Shown in pieces: positions 25,248-33,816 of a stretch of 36,365 nt of DNA. This DNA comes from Marinilabiliaceae bacterium (GTDB lineage: Bacteria; Bacteroidota; Bacteroidia; Bacteroidales; Marinilabiliaceae), in NCBI GenBank assembly GCA_027034005.1, contig JALVJU010000287.1:1-36365 (forward strand), read 5' to 3'. Position numbers and translations under genes: made by a program. The first letter of the stretch is position 1. Each line of letters starts with the position of its first letter. The notes under the pieces were generated by a model, which searched no databases, was not told where the DNA came from, and was given only the letters and a program-made list of their open reading frames with translations.

Positions 25248-25991
25248 ATGCACAGAAGAGGTTTCATAAGTTTAGTAGGTTTAGGTGTCATCTCGGCATG
25301 TGTACCAGGCACATCTAAGTCATCTGACAAAAATACCAAAGCAAAAAGCAGTTCGCCCGGGACTATCTCCGAACACAAATTCCCGCCGCTGCCCTTTGCT
25401 TATAACGCACTTGAACCATACATTGATGCCCGTACAGTTGAAATACATTACGATAAACATCACAGGGGATATTTCAAAAAATTCTCAGCTGCCATAAAAG
25501 GCACCGAGCTTGAAAAGATGCCTATGTACAAGATCTTTGCAAACGTGTCGGCATACAGCGAAACAGTTAAAAATTATGGCGGAGGATATTACAATCACAT
25601 GCTTTACTGGGACAATCTCAGCCCTAAGGGAGGAGAACCGTGTGCAAAGTTGCTGAGTAAGATTGTGAAGTATTTCGACTCTATGGTTCAGTTCAAGGCC
25701 GAATTCAACAAAGCTGCGAAAACACTGTTCGGCAGTGGTTGGGCATGGCTGATAATGACAGATAACAAAGAGCTGAAGATTGTTACTTCAACAAATCAGG
25801 ACAACCCGCTTATGGACTTTGCGGAAGTAAAAGGTGTGCCTTTGCTTACCATCGATGTTTGGGAACACTCGTACTACCTGAGATACCAGAATCGCAGGGC
25901 TGACTACATAAACAATTTCTGGAACATAGTAAACTGGAATACTGTAAACGAAAGGTTTCTCGGGGCTAAAGAAGGTACATGGAAAGGGTGA
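25248..25991 (+). CDS. Exported lipoprotein superoxide dismutase (Fe/Mn family)
   Basis: Fe/Mn SOD with all four metal ligands: His67 (EIHYDKHH), His117 (YYNHMLYW), Asp203 and His207 (IDVWEHSYY). GSGWAWL at 163-168 is also the family standard. Unusual is the N-terminus: MHRRGFISLVGLGVISAC has a twin-Arg pair, a hydrophobic stretch and a lipobox Cys18, followed by a 25-residue Ser/Lys-rich linker before the domain. This indicates export, probably by Tat because the enzyme binds its metal in the cytoplasm, and lipid anchoring in the envelope. Most bacterial Fe/Mn SODs are cytoplasmic. Metal preference cannot be decided. A two-sided terminator lies at 26013-26037, shared with the convergent gene. 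Confidence 0.93.
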   Translation: MHRRGFISLVGLGVISACVPGTSKSSDKNTKAKSSSPGTISEHKFPPLPFAYNALEPYIDARTVEIHYDKHHRGYFKKFSAAIKGTELEKMPMYKIFANVSAYSETVKNYGGGYYNHMLYWDNLSPKGGEPCAKLLSKIVKYFDSMVQFKAEFNKAAKTLFGSGWAWLIMTDNKELKIVTSTNQDNPLMDFAEVKGVPLLTIDVWEHSYYLRYQNRRADYINNFWNIVNWNTVNERFLGAKEGTWKG

Positions 25992-26012
25992 CACTCTAAC
26001 CACTAAAAATAA

Positions 26013-26037
26013 AAAAGGGAGCTGAAAGCTCCCTTTT
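26013..26037. terminator. Bidirectional terminator between SOD and the GH109-like gene
   Basis: Perfect 11-bp stem AAAAGGGAGCT (26013-26023), 3-nt loop GAA, and AGCTCCCTTTT (26027-26037). The A-run on the left gives a T-run for the minus strand, so it can end both convergent transcripts. It ends three bases before the minus-strand stop codon region at 26041. Confidence 0.85.
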
Positions 26038-26040
26038 CTG

Positions 26041-27414
26041 TTAATAATCATCGTTTAATGCAAATATCGGTTTTCTCTTTATCCAGTTGCCCCGTGTAAA
26101 ATCGGGGAATGTCTGAGGTGCATTTCCTTCGGCAAGTGACCTTTCCGAAAGCGGAGTAATAGCACTCCATGCAGCTGCATCATAAACATCCAGTGGCGGC
26201 TCCTCCTTACGCTTAACAACTTCTACAAAAGCATGATCAACAAAGAAGTCCATACCTCCGTGCCCTGAACCGGCTGCATATTCTCCATATTTCTTCCAGA
26301 GCGGGTGATCATACTTTTTAAGCCACTCACGCATATCGTCCCAGTGATGAGGCTTGCTCACTCCTTCAACATAAATACGTTTTTTATCGTAATCGAATTC
26401 TGTCAACCCCTGTGTTCCCTGAACCTGAAAGTCAAGAGAGTAAGGCTTGGGAGAATTGGTATCATGGGTAACAATTATAGTTTCACCCATAGCAGTATTT
26501 ATTGTTGTGGTAACAATGTCGCCGAGTCTCCATTTCAGTTTTGCATTGGGATGGTCTTCGCCTGCATGATCGACGATATATTTGTGCAATCCACGCGACT
26601 TGGTTGCATGTGAAGTCAGGGAAACAAATGCATTGCCCCTGTTAACGTTCATCATGGTGGCAACAGGCCCTACTCCATGTGTAGGATAAAGGTCAGCATT
26701 CCGCTTCAGTGAATGCTGGGTACGCCACCTTGCTTCTCCATTGGCACCTTTACCGAATTCCACACCAGGGTTGAATTTAACCCCGCGCAGATCATGACGA
26801 TAGCCGCAGCGGGCATGCAGTAATTCTCCGAAAACATTCTGACGGACCATGTTCATAACTGCCATCACATCACGACGGTAGTTGACATTCTCAAGTATCA
26901 TCAAAGGTGAACCTGTCTCTTCATAAGTATCAACAAGATCCCAGCACTCAGCGAGTGTTGTGGCCGCAGAGACTTCAACCCCAACATATTTCCCTGCTTT
27001 CATTCCGTCAACCGACATTGGAGTATGCCATAACCAGGGCGTGGCAATGATAACCCCCTCAACGTCATCCCTGGCAAGAAGTTTTTCATAGGCATGCTCT
27101 CCGTCCTGATAAACCTCAGGCTTTGGAAATCCCGCTTTAGAGATCATATCCAAAGCTTTCTCAATTGCTTTAGGATCAATATCGCAAATGGCAGGAATTG
27201 CCACATCGTCCCTTTTCAGGATGTTATGCAGGTGCGAACGCCCGCGCCCGCCAACACCTATAAAACCGATCTTAACCTTTTTTGACTTATCTTTTTTATT
27301 TTTGCCAAAAGCCATGTTTGGCGCTACGGAAATTGCTGCTCCGGCAGCAGCTGCAGTTTTAATGAATGAACGCCTGGGCAGCCTTTCTTTATCATTTTTC
27401 ATATCGAATAGCAT
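26041..27414 (-). CDS. Tat-exported GH109-like (Gfo/Idh/MocA) NAD-dependent glycosidase
   Basis: Residues 12-40 (LPRRSFIKTAAAAGAAIS...) form a strong twin-arginine signal. A Rossmann domain follows with GFIGVGGRGRSH at 50-61 and CDIDPKAIEKA. VIIATPWLWHTP, VGVEVSAATTLAECWDLVDT and MILENVNYRRDVMAV are characteristic of GH109 alpha-N-acetylgalactosaminidases, which use tightly bound NAD+ in a redox-elimination mechanism. Tat export fits a cofactor bound before secretion. The predicted role is removal of alpha-linked GalNAc (or a similar sugar) from glycans in the periplasm. The protein is 457 aa, usual for the group. Met5 is an alternative start. Nearby sialidase-like and SusCD genes make a mucin- or glycoprotein-type diet plausible. 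Other Gfo/Idh/MocA activities are not excluded. Confidence 0.85.
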   Translation of the reverse strand: MLFDMKNDKERLPRRSFIKTAAAAGAAISVAPNMAFGKNKKDKSKKVKIGFIGVGGRGRSHLHNILKRDDVAIPAICDIDPKAIEKALDMISKAGFPKPEVYQDGEHAYEKLLARDDVEGVIIATPWLWHTPMSVDGMKAGKYVGVEVSAATTLAECWDLVDTYEETGSPLMILENVNYRRDVMAVMNMVRQNVFGELLHARCGYRHDLRGVKFNPGVEFGKGANGEARWRTQHSLKRNADLYPTHGVGPVATMMNVNRGNAFVSLTSHATKSRGLHKYIVDHAGEDHPNAKLKWRLGDIVTTTINTAMGETIIVTHDTNSPKPYSLDFQVQGTQGLTEFDYDKKRIYVEGVSKPHHWDDMREWLKKYDHPLWKKYGEYAAGSGHGGMDFFVDHAFVEVVKRKEEPPLDVYDAAAWSAITPLSERSLAEGNAPQTFPDFTRGNWIKRKPIFALNDDY

Positions 27415-27453
27415 TATAATTAAAAAACCAAAGTATAAAAATAAACATTTTTA

Positions 27454-27921
27454 TCAGATCAACTTATAGACAGTACTGTTTTTTAATTCATTCATAACAA
27501 ATGAACTTCGTACATTGCCTATGTTGTCAATGGTCGCAAGCTTGTTGTAAATGAAATCGTGATACGAATCCATGTTCTCGGTCGTGACCTTAAGCATGTA
27601 GTCATACATACCCGCAATATGATAGCACTCCATCACTTCCGGAAATTTAGTGATCTGTGTCTCGAAATGATGGATATACTCCCGTGAATGTTCCTTGATC
27701 GACACATTACAAAAGGCTATGAGTTTTCGGCCTATCTTCTCTTTGTTCAGCATTGCCACATATCGTTCGATAACTCCTTGCTTTTCCAGCCTCTTGATCC
27801 TCTCGAACACCGGGGTCACTGTCAGCCCGAGATGATGGGCGAGCTGTTTAGTTGTCAGTTTTGCATCCTCCTGAAGCAGCATCAGGAGTTTCCTGTCCGT
27901 TGAATCCAGTTTAATTTCCAT
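27454..27921 (-). CDS. Lrp/AsnC-family transcriptional regulator
   Basis: 155-aa protein with the AsnC-type helix-turn-helix in residues 5-55 (LDSTDRKLLMLLQEDAKLT, LGLTVTPVFERIKRLEKQG) and the RAM effector-binding domain at ~65-150 (GMYDYMLKVTTENMDSY). Binds amino acids, usually Leu, Met or others. It is divergent from a Cys/Met-metabolism PLP enzyme with 161 bp between them. That arrangement normally means the regulator controls this neighbour and itself. It ends 40 bp before the GH109-like gene start on the same strand. Confidence 0.93.
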   Translation of the reverse strand: MEIKLDSTDRKLLMLLQEDAKLTTKQLAHHLGLTVTPVFERIKRLEKQGVIERYVAMLNKEKIGRKLIAFCNVSIKEHSREYIHHFETQITKFPEVMECYHIAGMYDYMLKVTTENMDSYHDFIYNKLATIDNIGNVRSSFVMNELKNSTVYKLI

Positions 27922-28050
27922 TTCAGAATTATTTTCTGGTTTAAAACAATTTTCAAATCAAATAAATCATTTTATTTCTGCTTATCAAATTTTATTTAGG
28001 TTTTTTTTCCTGTTTATTGATTTTTTTAAGAATCTATAACCACTCATTCG

Positions 28051-28058
28051 TAACTTTG
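28051..28058 (+). promoter_or_regulatory. Candidate -7 element for the Cys/Met PLP enzyme
   Basis: TAACTTTG fits TAnnTTTG and lies 24 bp before the ATG at 28083. No TTTG exactly 19-21 nt upstream, only a T-run at 28021-28027. The region between the two divergent starts is very AT-rich and probably contains Lrp sites. Confidence 0.4.
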
Positions 28059-28082
28059 GATAAATAAAAAACTTAAAAAACC

Positions 28083-29381
28083 ATGAAAAGTCCATCAATG
28101 TCTCCCGAAAGTTATATGATGTCACTTGGTTACTCTGCCAAAGAACATCAGGGAGCGGTAAAGTCACCGATATTCCAGACCTCAACATTCGCTTTTCACA
28201 CGGCGGAGGAAGGGAAAGCCTTCTTCGAGATCGCTTACGGATTAAGGGACAAGAAAGAAGGTGAAGAGCTTGGAATGATCTACAGCAGGGTGGATAACCC
28301 CAATATGCATGTTCTTGAGCAGCGGCTTGCCGTATGGGACAACGCCGAAGCCGGAGCCTTTTTCAGCAGCGGCATGGCGGCGATAACAACTACTGTGCTC
28401 ACATTCGTACGGCCGGGTGACCTGTTCGTGTATGCTTCACCGGTGTACGGAGGCACCGACCACTTTTTCAATCATGTGCTGCCGCAGTTTGGTATTAAAG
28501 TAATAAAATTCTTCCCGGGAGAAACAGAAACAGAGATACAGAAAAGAATAAAAAAAGAAGCTCCGGGGCTGGAACCTGCCATGATATACGTAGAAACGCC
28601 AGGGAACCCCATCAACTCTCTTATCGACCTTGAGACGGTGAGGGATATGGCCGATGGCTTCACAAGTTTTGAACGTGAATGCCTCATGGTCGTGGACAAT
28701 ACTTTCCTCGGGCCTGTTTTCCAGCATCCCATGAAATTCGGCGCCGACCTTGTTGTTTACTCAGCTACCAAGTTCATTGGCGGGCACAGTGATGTAATTG
28801 CAGGTGCATGCGTGGGAAACAACAGCCTGATAGGCCAGATAAAGGCAATGCGCACGTTCTTTGGCAGCCAGATAGACCCCAACTCTGCCTGGCTCCTGAT
28901 GCGCAGCCTTGAAACACTTAAAATAAGAATGGAACAACAGTCACGCAGTGCCATTGAGATCGCGCAGTATCTGTTAAGCCATAACATGGTAACGAACCTG
29001 CATTACCTTGGATTCCTTGAAAATGGATCTGATCAGGAACGTATTTACAAAAAACAGTGTGAAGCCCCGGGATCGATGATAGCATTTGAGATAAAAGGAG
29101 GAGAAAAAGAGGCATTTGCATTTCTGAACAACCTTGAGATGTTCAAACTGGCTGTAAGTCTCGGCTCAACTGAAAGCCTGGCCGAACACCCCGCAACCAT
29201 GACCCATGTGGATGTCTCTCCCGAAGACAGGAAGCGCCTCGGGATAGCTCCAAACCTAATACGTCTCAGCATCGGACTTGAAAACCCGGGAGACCTGATT
29301 CTTAAAATAGAAAAAGCTCTGGAGATCGCCGAAGAGGTTCATTCTGGACGAAAAAAACGGAACACAGTTTCTAACACCTAA
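28083..29381 (+). CDS. Cys/Met-metabolism PLP enzyme (cystathionine gamma-synthase/methionine gamma-lyase family)
   Basis: Fold-type I PLP enzyme of 432 aa. GAVKSPIFQTSTFAF at the start, SRVDNPNMHVLEQRLA, FFSSGMAAITTT and VYGGTDHFF near residues 95-128, VVDNTFLGP with the PLP Asp205, YSATKFIGGHSD with Schiff-base Lys230, and RLSIGLENPGDL at the end are all standard. The reaction (gamma-elimination of methionine, gamma-replacement, or beta-cleavage) cannot be told from the sequence alone. The divergent Lrp/AsnC gene suggests amino-acid-responsive control and hence a catabolic gamma-lyase or amino-acid supply role. A strong terminator follows at 29402-29445. Confidence 0.9.
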   Translation: MKSPSMSPESYMMSLGYSAKEHQGAVKSPIFQTSTFAFHTAEEGKAFFEIAYGLRDKKEGEELGMIYSRVDNPNMHVLEQRLAVWDNAEAGAFFSSGMAAITTTVLTFVRPGDLFVYASPVYGGTDHFFNHVLPQFGIKVIKFFPGETETEIQKRIKKEAPGLEPAMIYVETPGNPINSLIDLETVRDMADGFTSFERECLMVVDNTFLGPVFQHPMKFGADLVVYSATKFIGGHSDVIAGACVGNNSLIGQIKAMRTFFGSQIDPNSAWLLMRSLETLKIRMEQQSRSAIEIAQYLLSHNMVTNLHYLGFLENGSDQERIYKKQCEAPGSMIAFEIKGGEKEAFAFLNNLEMFKLAVSLGSTESLAEHPATMTHVDVSPEDRKRLGIAPNLIRLSIGLENPGDLILKIEKALEIAEEVHSGRKKRNTVSNT

Positions 29382-29401
29382 TATGATCAAACACCGGAAG
29401 G

Positions 29402-29445
29402 CTCCCGCTCCATCGGTTTTTTCCGAAGGAACGGGAGTTTTTTTT
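29402..29445 (+). terminator. Rho-independent terminator after the Cys/Met PLP enzyme
   Basis: Interrupted stem CTCCCG/CGGGAG (29402-29407, 29432-29437) with an inner TCC/GGA and CGG/CCG, followed by eight Ts (29438-29445). It begins 20 bp past the stop codon. Confidence 0.8.
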
Positions 29446-29518
29446 ATCAAACCTTAAATCTGCAATAGTGTTTCTGCTGCAACCTCCAAAGTCACATCAT
29501 TATTGAAAATACTCGTTT

Positions 29519-29559
29519 GAAGCTTCTCACCGTAGCTAATGCTACGCTTACGATGCTTC
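29519..29559. repeat. Nested inverted repeat, dispersed-repeat type
   Basis: Inner arms CGTAGC-TAAT-GCTACG (29531-29546) lie inside outer arms GAAGC (29519-29523) and GCTTC (29555-29559). Surrounding text (GAAGC-, TTCTTCGCTGC) resembles repeat families scattered in Bacteroidota genomes. No T-run, so not a terminator. Confidence 0.5.
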
Positions 29560-29791
29560 TTCGCTGCTACAAAGCACCCTTGCGGATTTAAGGTCAAAAA
29601 TAAAGTGACGTGACCTGGCTTTATTCATTTGAGAACCATACAGCCATATCAAGGGGAGGGAGACGACAAAATCCACGAAATAAAAATAAGGTATAAAAAC
29701 AGAAATATTATTGTTGTACCAATTTCACAAACTGCTAATTGATATATTTGGGACACATAAAGCAAAATATCCCTATCCATGGCCAAAGCAA

Positions 29792-29817
29792 GCCCCATCG
29801 GGGCGTAACAATGGTAA
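29792..29817. repeat. REP-like hairpin with tail
   Basis: GCCCC-ATC-GGGGC (29792-29804) is followed by GTAACAATGGTAA (29805-29817). The tail matches 11 of 13 bases of the tail behind the hairpin at 5736-5749, so hairpin and tail recur together. Confidence 0.6.
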
Positions 29818-30013
29818 CCCCGTAACTTAGGAGATCTTATTGCCTTTTTCAAAAGGATGCATATCCGATAAAAACATCATTCTGCCTTCCAAAATAACGG
29901 ATAACATAAAAGCTGTTTCATAACGATCCCCTGGAATTATATTCCTTTCATTTGATTTTCAGCAAGAAAAAAAGTAGTTTCAGCTGTTAAAGATTAACCC
30001 ATACACAAAAATC

Positions 30014-31798
30014 ATGTTACGGACCATATTTATTTTATCCATCTCACTTGCTTTTTTAATATCCTGCAGCACAAATTCCGTTAAAGTAAAAGAGCCTGTG
30101 AAAAAAGTAACTCTAAAGCTGGAACCGGGCCCGGGAAACCCGAGGAACAGTGAAGGCGATTTCATCAAACTAAAAGACGGAAGGATACTTTTCGTTTATA
30201 CTCATTTCACAGGAGGAACAGGAGATGCAGCCAGCGCCTTCCTGGCCGGCAGATACTCCTCGGACAAAGGAATGACCTGGACAAAGCAAGACACTGTTAT
30301 CCTGCCCAACGAGGGAAAACAGAACACAATGTCTGTATCTTTGCTGCGTCTCACATCAGGAGATATCGCCATGCTGTACCTGCGCAAGGACAGTGATGAC
30401 ATCTGCATGCCCTATCTGCGCAAATCAAATGACGAAGCACATAGCTGGGGTTCTCCTGTCAAATGCGTTGATGAAAACGGATACTATGTTGTCAACAACG
30501 ACAGACTGGTGCAATTGAACAACGGCCGGCTCATATTCCCATCTTCACAACATTTCATGTCCAGTGCGAGCCACGGTGTGATAAGCGCCCACTTCTCCGA
30601 TGACAACGGGAAAACATGGAAACGCTCGGAAGCAGTCCCTAACCCGGAAAAAATCATTTTACAGGAACCTGGACTGATAGAACTGAAAGACGGCAGGCTG
30701 CTGTTGTTTTGCCGTACTCCTGAAGGCCATCAATACTTCTCCTTTTCCGGTGACAATGGCAAAACATGGAGTGCAGTCGCCCCCGGTAACATAAAATCAC
30801 CTCTTTCACCTGCTTCAATAAAGAGAATCCCCAAAACAGGCGACCTGCTGCTGGTGTGGAACAACAATTTTGCAAAAGGGCGTGACGGAGGCAGGCGTAC
30901 TCCATTCAACATGGCAATATCGAAAGATGAAGCAAAAACCTGGGAGAAGGTAAAGACCATAGAAAGTGATCCCATGGGCTGGTACTGTTACACTGCCATC
31001 GAGCTTGTTGACGATAATGTTTTGCTCGGACACTGTGCAGGTGATACCCGCACCAATAACGGACTGTCAACAACCAACATTACAGTTGTGAACCTCGACT
31101 GGGTATATGCCGACGCTACTCCTGCCCCATACATTGCATCGGACGATAACGGATTGATAACACTGGGATGCAAAGACAGGAATGCACAAATCTTCTACAC
31201 TCTTGACAGCAACCTGCCTGGATATAAAAAAGGAGAACTTTATGAAAAACCTTTTAAGATAACACACCTTACACCTTTGACGATGCAGGCATTCAGTCCC
31301 GGAAAAACAGAGAGCAGGATCGTCAGCATCACGGCAGGAACAGGTATCATCATGTCTGCTGTCACCTCCATCAGCAATCCCCACAAAGGGTTCAAGTACC
31401 GGTATTTTGAAGGCAAAGCACATAACACATCGCAAATAAAAGATTTAACATTGATAGCAAAAGGCAATGTTCAGAATATTTCACTCGAAAAAGCACGCAG
31501 GGAAAAGGATTTTGCATTCATCTTCGACGGTTTCATTAATGCACCGGAAAACGAGATCTATACTTTTTACCTGACATCCAACGACGGTAGTGCCCTTTAC
31601 ATCGATAACATTAAAATAATTGACAATGACGGAGCTCACGGCAAACTTGAAAAGAGTGCTAAAGTAACACTTCAGAAAGGTTTGCATAAGGTCACTCTTT
31701 ACTACTTTCAGAATGGCGGAGGTTCTGCTATCAAGGCTGAATGGGCGGGGAAAGGTATGGAAAGACAGCTGCTGAAAACTGCAGTACAAATTGAATAA
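30014..31798 (+). CDS. BNR/sialidase-like lipoprotein with HEX_C-type and PA14 domains
   Basis: A 594-aa exported protein with lipobox FLISC (Cys18). Residues ~40-365 form a six-bladed sialidase-type propeller with Asp-box repeats (SSDKGMTWTKQ, SDDNGKTWKRSE, SGDNGKTWSAV). Residues ~378-440 (YTLDSNLPGYKKGELY) look like the chitobiase/hexosaminidase C-terminal domain. Residues ~455-590 (YFEGKAHN, LTSNDGSALYIDN, VTLYYFQNGGG) are a PA14-type carbohydrate-binding domain. The N-terminal FRIP motif of GH33 sialidases is absent; the start reads GNPRNSEGDFIKLKDGR, so true sialidase activity is uncertain. Envelope glycan hydrolase or binding protein; the SusCD pair is convergent and may import its products. 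Confidence 0.87.
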   Translation: MLRTIFILSISLAFLISCSTNSVKVKEPVKKVTLKLEPGPGNPRNSEGDFIKLKDGRILFVYTHFTGGTGDAASAFLAGRYSSDKGMTWTKQDTVILPNEGKQNTMSVSLLRLTSGDIAMLYLRKDSDDICMPYLRKSNDEAHSWGSPVKCVDENGYYVVNNDRLVQLNNGRLIFPSSQHFMSSASHGVISAHFSDDNGKTWKRSEAVPNPEKIILQEPGLIELKDGRLLLFCRTPEGHQYFSFSGDNGKTWSAVAPGNIKSPLSPASIKRIPKTGDLLLVWNNNFAKGRDGGRRTPFNMAISKDEAKTWEKVKTIESDPMGWYCYTAIELVDDNVLLGHCAGDTRTNNGLSTTNITVVNLDWVYADATPAPYIASDDNGLITLGCKDRNAQIFYTLDSNLPGYKKGELYEKPFKITHLTPLTMQAFSPGKTESRIVSITAGTGIIMSAVTSISNPHKGFKYRYFEGKAHNTSQIKDLTLIAKGNVQNISLEKARREKDFAFIFDGFINAPENEIYTFYLTSNDGSALYIDNIKIIDNDGAHGKLEKSAKVTLQKGLHKVTLYYFQNGGGSAIKAEWAGKGMERQLLKTAVQIE

Positions 31799-31840
31799 GT
31801 ACAAAGCTCAAAAAAAAAGCAGAGCCAACAGGTAAAATAA

Positions 31841-31872
31841 AAAAAGAACCGGAAAAAACCGGTTCTTTTTTT
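31841..31872. terminator. Bidirectional terminator between sialidase-like gene and SusD
   Basis: Perfect stem AAAAAGAACCGG (31841-31852), AAAAAA loop and CCGGTTCTTTTT (31859-31870), with T-run to 31872. The A-run on the left also works for the minus strand. Located 43 bp after the stop at 31798 and 25 bp beyond the susD stop at 31897. Confidence 0.85.
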
Positions 31873-31896
31873 GTCAAATAACTTTGGAACACTCTT

Positions 31897-33783
31897 CTAT
31901 TGATATCCTGGATTCTGCTGAAGCTGAGTAGCCTTATTGATCTCAGTCCTTGAAATAGGTATCCAGTACTGACGGTTATCCGGCCATGTCCTGTCGTCAA
32001 CTATGGTTTCTGTATCATAGTTCCATTCTACACTTCCGTCATCATAATGGAAGATCTTAATAGGATGAACATTTTCTATCACCTGATCGGCGATCATCCA
32101 CTTACGGATACAGTACCAGCGATCACCTTCACCAAACATCTCTATCTGACGTTCGTGGCGATACCACTTACGTGCCTGAGCCTGATCAACTCCTGTATCC
32201 CTGTCGGGCAAACCGGCACGGTTACGCAGCATGTTCACAGCACCTAATCCCTCGGCCACATCACCAAGTTCTATACATGCCTCGGCATAATCCAAAAGGA
32301 CCTCTGCATAACGAAACTCTATCCATGCATTCTCATTTCGATAAAACTGACCAATAGTATTTATATCCACATATTTCTTGAGATAGTATCCAACTTTGGT
32401 CCCGTTCCATGCTTCAATAAGGCTTTGACGTGTATCCAGACCTGCTGTTACTGTCCCATCATCATGTACCCAATAACCTGTCTGAACGCGGCCTTCCGGG
32501 TCCATTCCGGCACCGTCACTCGGACGCTGCTGCCATTTTGCACCATCAAAAAGTATTGTTGCATAGAAACGCGGTTCTCGTCCGTTGTATGGATTTCTTT
32601 CCGGGTCGGCAGCCAGCTCGTCCGCAGTAGCAGTACGGACATTATCATTCCCCGGATCATATTTATCCCACTGAAAAGGAGTACCGTCCTTCATCTCAAA
32701 CTTACGAACCACAGGTTCCAGAGGGTTGTTGTTACCCCAGTTATGATAACCATTAGGCCCCCACCATATATTCTGCCAGCTTTGATTACCTTTCTCGTTC
32801 AGATACTGAACTCCCCAGATAACCTCCTGGTTCCATTCTCCTTTCTGGGTAAATATGTTATAGAAATTATCAGCATATTCCATAACCTGCTCTTCCGTCA
32901 TATTTGCCGGGGGATCATCAGTAGAGCCGGTCAGGCCAAATTCACCATATTTGCCATCAATGATATCTTTGGCTGCTGCTTTGGCTGCTGCAAGCCTTTC
33001 CTGACGAGTACCTGTTGTGAAAGACACAAGAGGATTACTTCCCTCGTATCCTCCATTGACAAGTTCTCCTGAACAGAAACTCAACAATCTTGATTTCAAT
33101 GCTGCGGCAGCGCCTTTTGTAGCACGCCCCTGTTCTATGTCCCCGTTTTTAGGAAGCCCCTGTATTGCCTTGTCGATATCGGCCAATATGAATTGCAGCG
33201 TCTCATCAAGAGATGATCTTTTATAAGTACTAAAATCTTCACCCAGTTCAAATGGTTTGTCAACCAGGATCAAGCCACCATAAGAACGCAAAAGATTAGT
33301 ATAGTCAAAAGCCCTGATAAAATATGCTTCAGCTTTCATCCTTGCAATAAGATCTTTATCACCCTGTGTTTCTGCCGGGACGTTATCGATATTAGCAAGC
33401 AAAACATTGACATTCTGGATGTTTTTATACAATGGCTCCCATCGTATCCAGTCAAAACGAGTATTTCCGAAATGTCCAAGTTCATCAGGACTAAGAGTAC
33501 CCTTTACAAAAGTGTAACCACCCGGACGGTGAATACACAAACCTTCGTCAGTAGCAGAGGCAAGCAGGTCTTCACGTAAACCAAGTGTCACGCCGGCTCC
33601 CCACCAGGGACCTGAACCGCCCATAAAATCATAACATTTTCCAAGATAAGCTTTGGTCAGGTTTATATCCTGGAAAACCGAGTTTTGGTCGAAAGAATCA
33701 ACCGGAGCCTGGTCAAGTACATTCTCACAAGATGTTATTATAAGTAACATCAGAGGAAGTATCATATATATTAATTTCTTCAT
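31897..33783 (-). CDS. SusD/RagB-family outer-membrane lipoprotein
   Basis: A 628-aa surface glycan-binding lipoprotein with lipobox LIITSC (Cys19) and typical start ENVLDQAPVDSF. The N-terminal TPR-like half (KAYLGKCYDFMGG, DLIARMKAEAYFIRAFDYTNLLRSYGG, LDETLQFILADIDKAI) and the C-terminal half (FRYAEVLLDYAEACIELG, VNMLRNRAGLPDRD, WYRHERQIEMFGEG) are standard for the family. It caps the SusC channel and brings oligosaccharide to it. Its gene starts 33 bp after the SusC stop, so the pair is one transcript. The glycan cannot be predicted from these sequences. Confidence 0.97.
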   Translation of the reverse strand: MKKLIYMILPLMLLIITSCENVLDQAPVDSFDQNSVFQDINLTKAYLGKCYDFMGGSGPWWGAGVTLGLREDLLASATDEGLCIHRPGGYTFVKGTLSPDELGHFGNTRFDWIRWEPLYKNIQNVNVLLANIDNVPAETQGDKDLIARMKAEAYFIRAFDYTNLLRSYGGLILVDKPFELGEDFSTYKRSSLDETLQFILADIDKAIQGLPKNGDIEQGRATKGAAAALKSRLLSFCSGELVNGGYEGSNPLVSFTTGTRQERLAAAKAAAKDIIDGKYGEFGLTGSTDDPPANMTEEQVMEYADNFYNIFTQKGEWNQEVIWGVQYLNEKGNQSWQNIWWGPNGYHNWGNNNPLEPVVRKFEMKDGTPFQWDKYDPGNDNVRTATADELAADPERNPYNGREPRFYATILFDGAKWQQRPSDGAGMDPEGRVQTGYWVHDDGTVTAGLDTRQSLIEAWNGTKVGYYLKKYVDINTIGQFYRNENAWIEFRYAEVLLDYAEACIELGDVAEGLGAVNMLRNRAGLPDRDTGVDQAQARKWYRHERQIEMFGEGDRWYCIRKWMIADQVIENVHPIKIFHYDDGSVEWNYDTETIVDDRTWPDNRQYWIPISRTEINKATQLQQNPGYQ

Positions 33784-33816
33784 TTTATTATATTTTTAAT
33801 TTATTCATTAAATTAA

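Larger units (their letters stand above)
29446..30013. other. Long gene-free intergenic region
   Basis: No reading frame with a plausible start or codon pattern. It contains a nested inverted repeat (29519-29559) and a REP-like hairpin (29792-29817), and is otherwise AT-rich. No TAnnTTTG-type promoter for the sialidase-like gene was found by eye; its promoter should be in the last 150 bp. Confidence 0.7.

Noticed and set aside
32425-33072. 215-aa open frame on the plus strand
   Set aside because: Opposite the SusD gene; Cys/Ile-rich antisense composition and no domain.
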